Under the pieces are notes generated by a model, which was not told the DNA's origin, made no database searches, and was given only the letters and a program-made list of their open reading frames with translations. Made by a program: the position numbers and the translations under genes. From Clostridiales bacterium (GTDB lineage Bacteria > Bacillota > Clostridia > Christensenellales > Borkfalkiaceae), in contig DPGH01000014.1 in assembly GCA_003523255.1 (NCBI GenBank), positions 105,636 through 137,578 of the forward strand: a DNA stretch of 31,943 bases, given 5' to 3'. Positions 30,801-31,943 of the stretch are shown here, in pieces. Each line of letters begins with the position of its first letter. Position 1 is the first letter of the stretch.

Positions 30801-31150
30801 CTTCGCTTAAAAGTGTGTTTATAGGTAGTAGCGCTACAAGTATAGGTGGTAATGCGTTCTCTTATTGCACTTCGCTTAAAAGTGTGTTTATAGGTAGTAG
30901 CGTTACAAGTATAGGTGGTTATGCGTTCTATAATTGCACCTCGCTTACGAGTATTACTATTCCCGATAGCGTTACAAGTATAGATCGTTATGCATTTCGT
31001 GTTTGCAATCAATTAAAAATCATAAATTACACGGGTAGCGAGGAACAATGGGAGTCTATCAGTAAAGGCGATGAATGGGAGCCGAGCGCCAGATATAACA
31101 TAAACTACAATTACGTTATACCGACAAACGAAAGCACAAAAGAAAATTAA
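27836..31150 (+). CDS. Large surface lipoprotein: Listeria-Bacteroides repeats plus about 22 BspA-like LRRs
   Basis: 1104 residues from the ATG at 27836, chosen because AAAAGGAGG (27821-27829) and a promoter lie just upstream and a signal peptide with lipobox LTAC (Cys27) begins there; the frame stays open further up only by chance. After the anchor come InlB/Flg_new-type repeats at about 35-105, 195-253, 255-318 and 319-388 (GYTFNGW, GYAFTGW patterns, beta-grasp-like). From about 424 to 1080 there are roughly 22 LRR_5 units of 23 residues (SIGDYAFYNCSSLTSVTIPD), broken by longer inserts near 475, 618, 695 and 895. The end has the EEQWESIS element often seen after BspA repeats. Probably surface adhesion or ligand binding; target unknown. 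Confidence 0.9.
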   Translation: MKNRKRLLMLALLCMAVAFSVLGLTACGNAVEFKINFMVDGEVVSTINTGGNETIALPDDPVKEGFTFDGWYWDNDTWQRPFTASSLLNEPLSKDMNVYAKWQGDGISFKTLVADDKDNVYGKVSNTQQTFSFLNEVSVTGKATFVVSNDIYGVNQIPTKTVPLNVGDNTYYVLESIGSNIRLFTVTIRRKPVYTVSFDTYGGSSVLSQQIEEDAFATEPAAATRQGYTFNGWNYDFTKAVTENISITASWNIIDYDIVYVLNGGENSAENPLRYTVEQTITLSAPSKTGYAFTGWSDDGEILTGSTGTKTFIANWQPVVYTLTYVCGDGENNSLNVTNYTIESETIVLSDPYDINADFTEWQCNGKKITEIPKGSYGDLTLTAVWEKYDVKLKLNTDGKTYSVIGINTDKTDIVIKPIYKTYSVTAIAENAFKNCSSLTSITIGNGVTSISTYAFRDCSSLNAVYITDIAAWCNIKFNDYFSNPLLYAHNLYLNGKLVTDLVIPDSVTSIGNYAFQNCTSLTSVTIGNGVTSIGYEAFRSCSSLKSVFIGSSVTSIGDYAFYNCSSLTSVTIPDSVTSIGDWAFRDCSSLTSVTIPDSVTSIGDWAFNASPIKYASAPAFAFGYIGKNNLKTAIITSGDSIGEKAFYEYTSLTSITIPDSVTSIGYSAFYNCTSLKSITIPDSVTRIDSSAFYNCAAVYTENGIQYIDTWVIGVVNNSLTKAVIKDGTKGIAWHAFYNCTSLTSVTIGNGITSIGYKEFDGCSSLTCITIPNSVTSIDNGAFSDCTSLKSITIPDSVTSIGGGTFMNCSSLTSVTIPDSVTSIGYEAFRSCSSLTSITIPDSVTSIDSSAFYNCTSLTSVSIGSGVISIDIHAFLGCSKLVEVINKSNLNITKHSSDNGYLGYYALNVKTDGQSDIVNKNDYLFYTYNNINYLLGYVGNETNLNLPENYNGENYQIYKYAFYNCTSLTSVSIGNGVTSIGGNAFWECTSLKSVFIGSSATSIGGNAFSYCTSLKSVFIGSSVTSIGGYAFYNCTSLTSITIPDSVTSIDRYAFRVCNQLKIINYTGSEEQWESISKGDEWEPSARYNINYNYVIPTNESTKEN
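29120..31020 (+). repeat. 69-bp tandem coding repeats of the LRR region
   Basis: The 23-residue LRR units are repeated at DNA level, with the same codons reused (GTTACAAGTATAGG again and again). Positions 29431-29470 and 30301-30340 are identical over 40 bases. This points to recent duplication or gene conversion. Confidence 0.85.
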
Positions 31151-31169
31151 ACCGAGGAGAAAAACAAAA

Positions 31170-31775
31170 ATGGATAAAATTACAGTAGAAAAATACGTAG
31201 AGAATTTTAAGACGTATATTTTTAGCAAAACCGATTTATCTGAATTATCTAAAAGCGATTTACTTAGCCTTATCGTACACAAAGCGTATATTGACGCAAT
31301 CTCTTACGAAAGGCACGTTCCCCAAAGCCTTATAATACAACACAAAGATAAAATAAAAAAACTCGTTGCGAACGAACTCGCTAATAACTCGCAAGAGATT
31401 GTAAACGATTTTGAAAAATGGCACGAAAAGTTTTGTAAAAACGCCGATTACGGCAACAAATACGGCGTATGGCAAAAGTTGATAAATATGTCTTTTAAGT
31501 ATATGTATTGCTTTAAAGATTTTTTCTCCGAGTATAAAAGCGTATGGACTAAATGCCACTGTCCGATAGACCAAAACATTATAAACGCCGTGTATTGCAT
31601 ACTGAAAGCCGAGCGATTAAACGGCGGCGACGGTAGTAACGAAATAAAAACGATAGATTTTAAATGGAACAGTATATCTGACGAGCAATACAAAGATTTG
31701 CAAAATAAAATCGGTTACATATGCAGTAAACACGATATAAGCAAGTTAGAGTTTGATTTTATAATGTGGGGATAA
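31170..31775 (+). CDS. Unrecognised 201-residue protein
   Basis: No family recognised. Soluble, helix-rich, no signal peptide or membrane helix, so cytoplasmic. The most distinctive part is YGVWQKLINMSFKYMYC (98-114) followed by KCHCPIDQNIINAVY (128-142) and a Trp near 170, which reads like a conserved core rather than random sequence. GAGGAG about 11 nt before the ATG and only 19 nt after the LRR gene suggest co-transcription. An enzymatic or defence-related role cannot be claimed. Confidence 0.75.
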   Translation: MDKITVEKYVENFKTYIFSKTDLSELSKSDLLSLIVHKAYIDAISYERHVPQSLIIQHKDKIKKLVANELANNSQEIVNDFEKWHEKFCKNADYGNKYGVWQKLINMSFKYMYCFKDFFSEYKSVWTKCHCPIDQNIINAVYCILKAERLNGGDGSNEIKTIDFKWNSISDEQYKDLQNKIGYICSKHDISKLEFDFIMWG

Positions 31776-31862
31776 CGGTTTATAAAAAAATAAATTACGG
31801 TATTACGTTAAATTTACTTTTAACCGACTTTTCCAAAGATTAAAAAACAATTTCTTTAATAT

Positions 31863-31943
31863 GTCATTCCGAGCGGAGCGACGGAATCCCGCGGAGGCGC
31901 ACAATAAACCAGTACACCCCTATCGCTTCCGCGAGATTGCCAC
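31863..31943 (+). repeat. Palindromic repeat, copy cut by the window edge
   Basis: Same family and orientation as 27096-27211: GTCATTCCGAGCGG, then GGAATCCCGCGGAGGCG, a spacer with ATAAACCAGTACACCCCTAT, then CGCTTCCGCGAGATTGCCAC. The left side hairpin is missing. Confidence 0.75.

Noticed and set aside
30263..31012. Minus-strand frames with repeated Tyr-Thr-Cys-Asn-Ala units antisense to the LRR region
   Set aside because: They are the mirror of the 69-bp repeats of the LRR gene; no promoter or ribosome site.
29120..31020. Regular repeats that might be taken for a CRISPR array
   Set aside because: The repeats are in phase with a coding frame, have 23-codon period and no unique spacers; no cas gene is near.

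Overview
The window looks like a chromosomal segment of an uncultured, moderate-GC member of the Bacillota, class Clostridia, of gut type. This rests on the gene content (infC-rpmI-rplT-trmH-yebC, a divergent tmcAL next to pta-ackA-DUF177-rpmF, an archaeal-type AspRS, DegV, YebC, lipoproteins with BspA-like leucine-rich repeats), on strong AAGGAGG-type ribosome sites and near-consensus TTGACA-N17-TATAAT promoters, and on mostly TAA stops. Genus cannot be fixed from the sequence alone. No tRNA, rRNA, CRISPR array, phage or transposase gene was seen.

Layout. 1-68: the first codons of a secreted protein running off the left edge. 271-3740 (-): a tight four-gene operon encoding a PIG-L deacetylase, a divergent NagB-like isomerase/deaminase, a PfkB sugar kinase and a class II aldolase. 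In order these fit deacetylation, deamination/isomerisation, phosphorylation and cleavage of an amino sugar. A divergent AraC regulator (3892-4761) faces the operon across a 151-bp region with promoters on both strands and a palindrome. 4867-9233: rpmF and DUF177 with their own promoter, then pta-ackA (acetate formation, ATP yield) divergent from tmcAL, which uses acetate to modify tRNA-Met. 9359-10414: gapA. 10559-10793: a strong promoter, a rod-like structured leader RNA and an intrinsic terminator, then a lipoprotein with His/Cys repeats and leucine-rich repeats. 12162-14439: M29 aminopeptidase and glycolytic fba, divergent. 14612-15928: secreted HtrA-like protease. 15929-16307: a hairpin-dense spacer. 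16308-18955 (-): infC-rpmI-rplT-trmH-yebC, with an L20-leader-like attenuator and a probable AUU start for infC. 19175-21426 (-): a membrane-anchored protein with four DUF1508 domains, and DegV. 21645-22982: archaeal-type AspRS. 23066-26772 (-): PlsC-like acyltransferase, cytidylate-kinase-like protein, a small Cys-rich protein and an ABC exporter.

26840-31943 looks accessory. It holds a cluster of complete and broken copies of a 116-bp imperfect palindrome, an XRE regulator, a 1104-residue lipoprotein with four Listeria-Bacteroides-type repeats and about 22 leucine-rich repeats, an unrecognised 201-residue gene behind it, and another copy of the palindrome in the same orientation at the right edge.

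Strongest leads for something undescribed: the structured leader RNA plus terminator at 10594-10758; the amino-sugar operon with its active-site-altered NagB paralog; the membrane DUF1508 protein; and the repeat-flanked LRR cassette. Three ORF starts were moved on sequence evidence: infC to an AUU at 18955, the large LRR gene to 27836, and trmH to an ATG at 17789.
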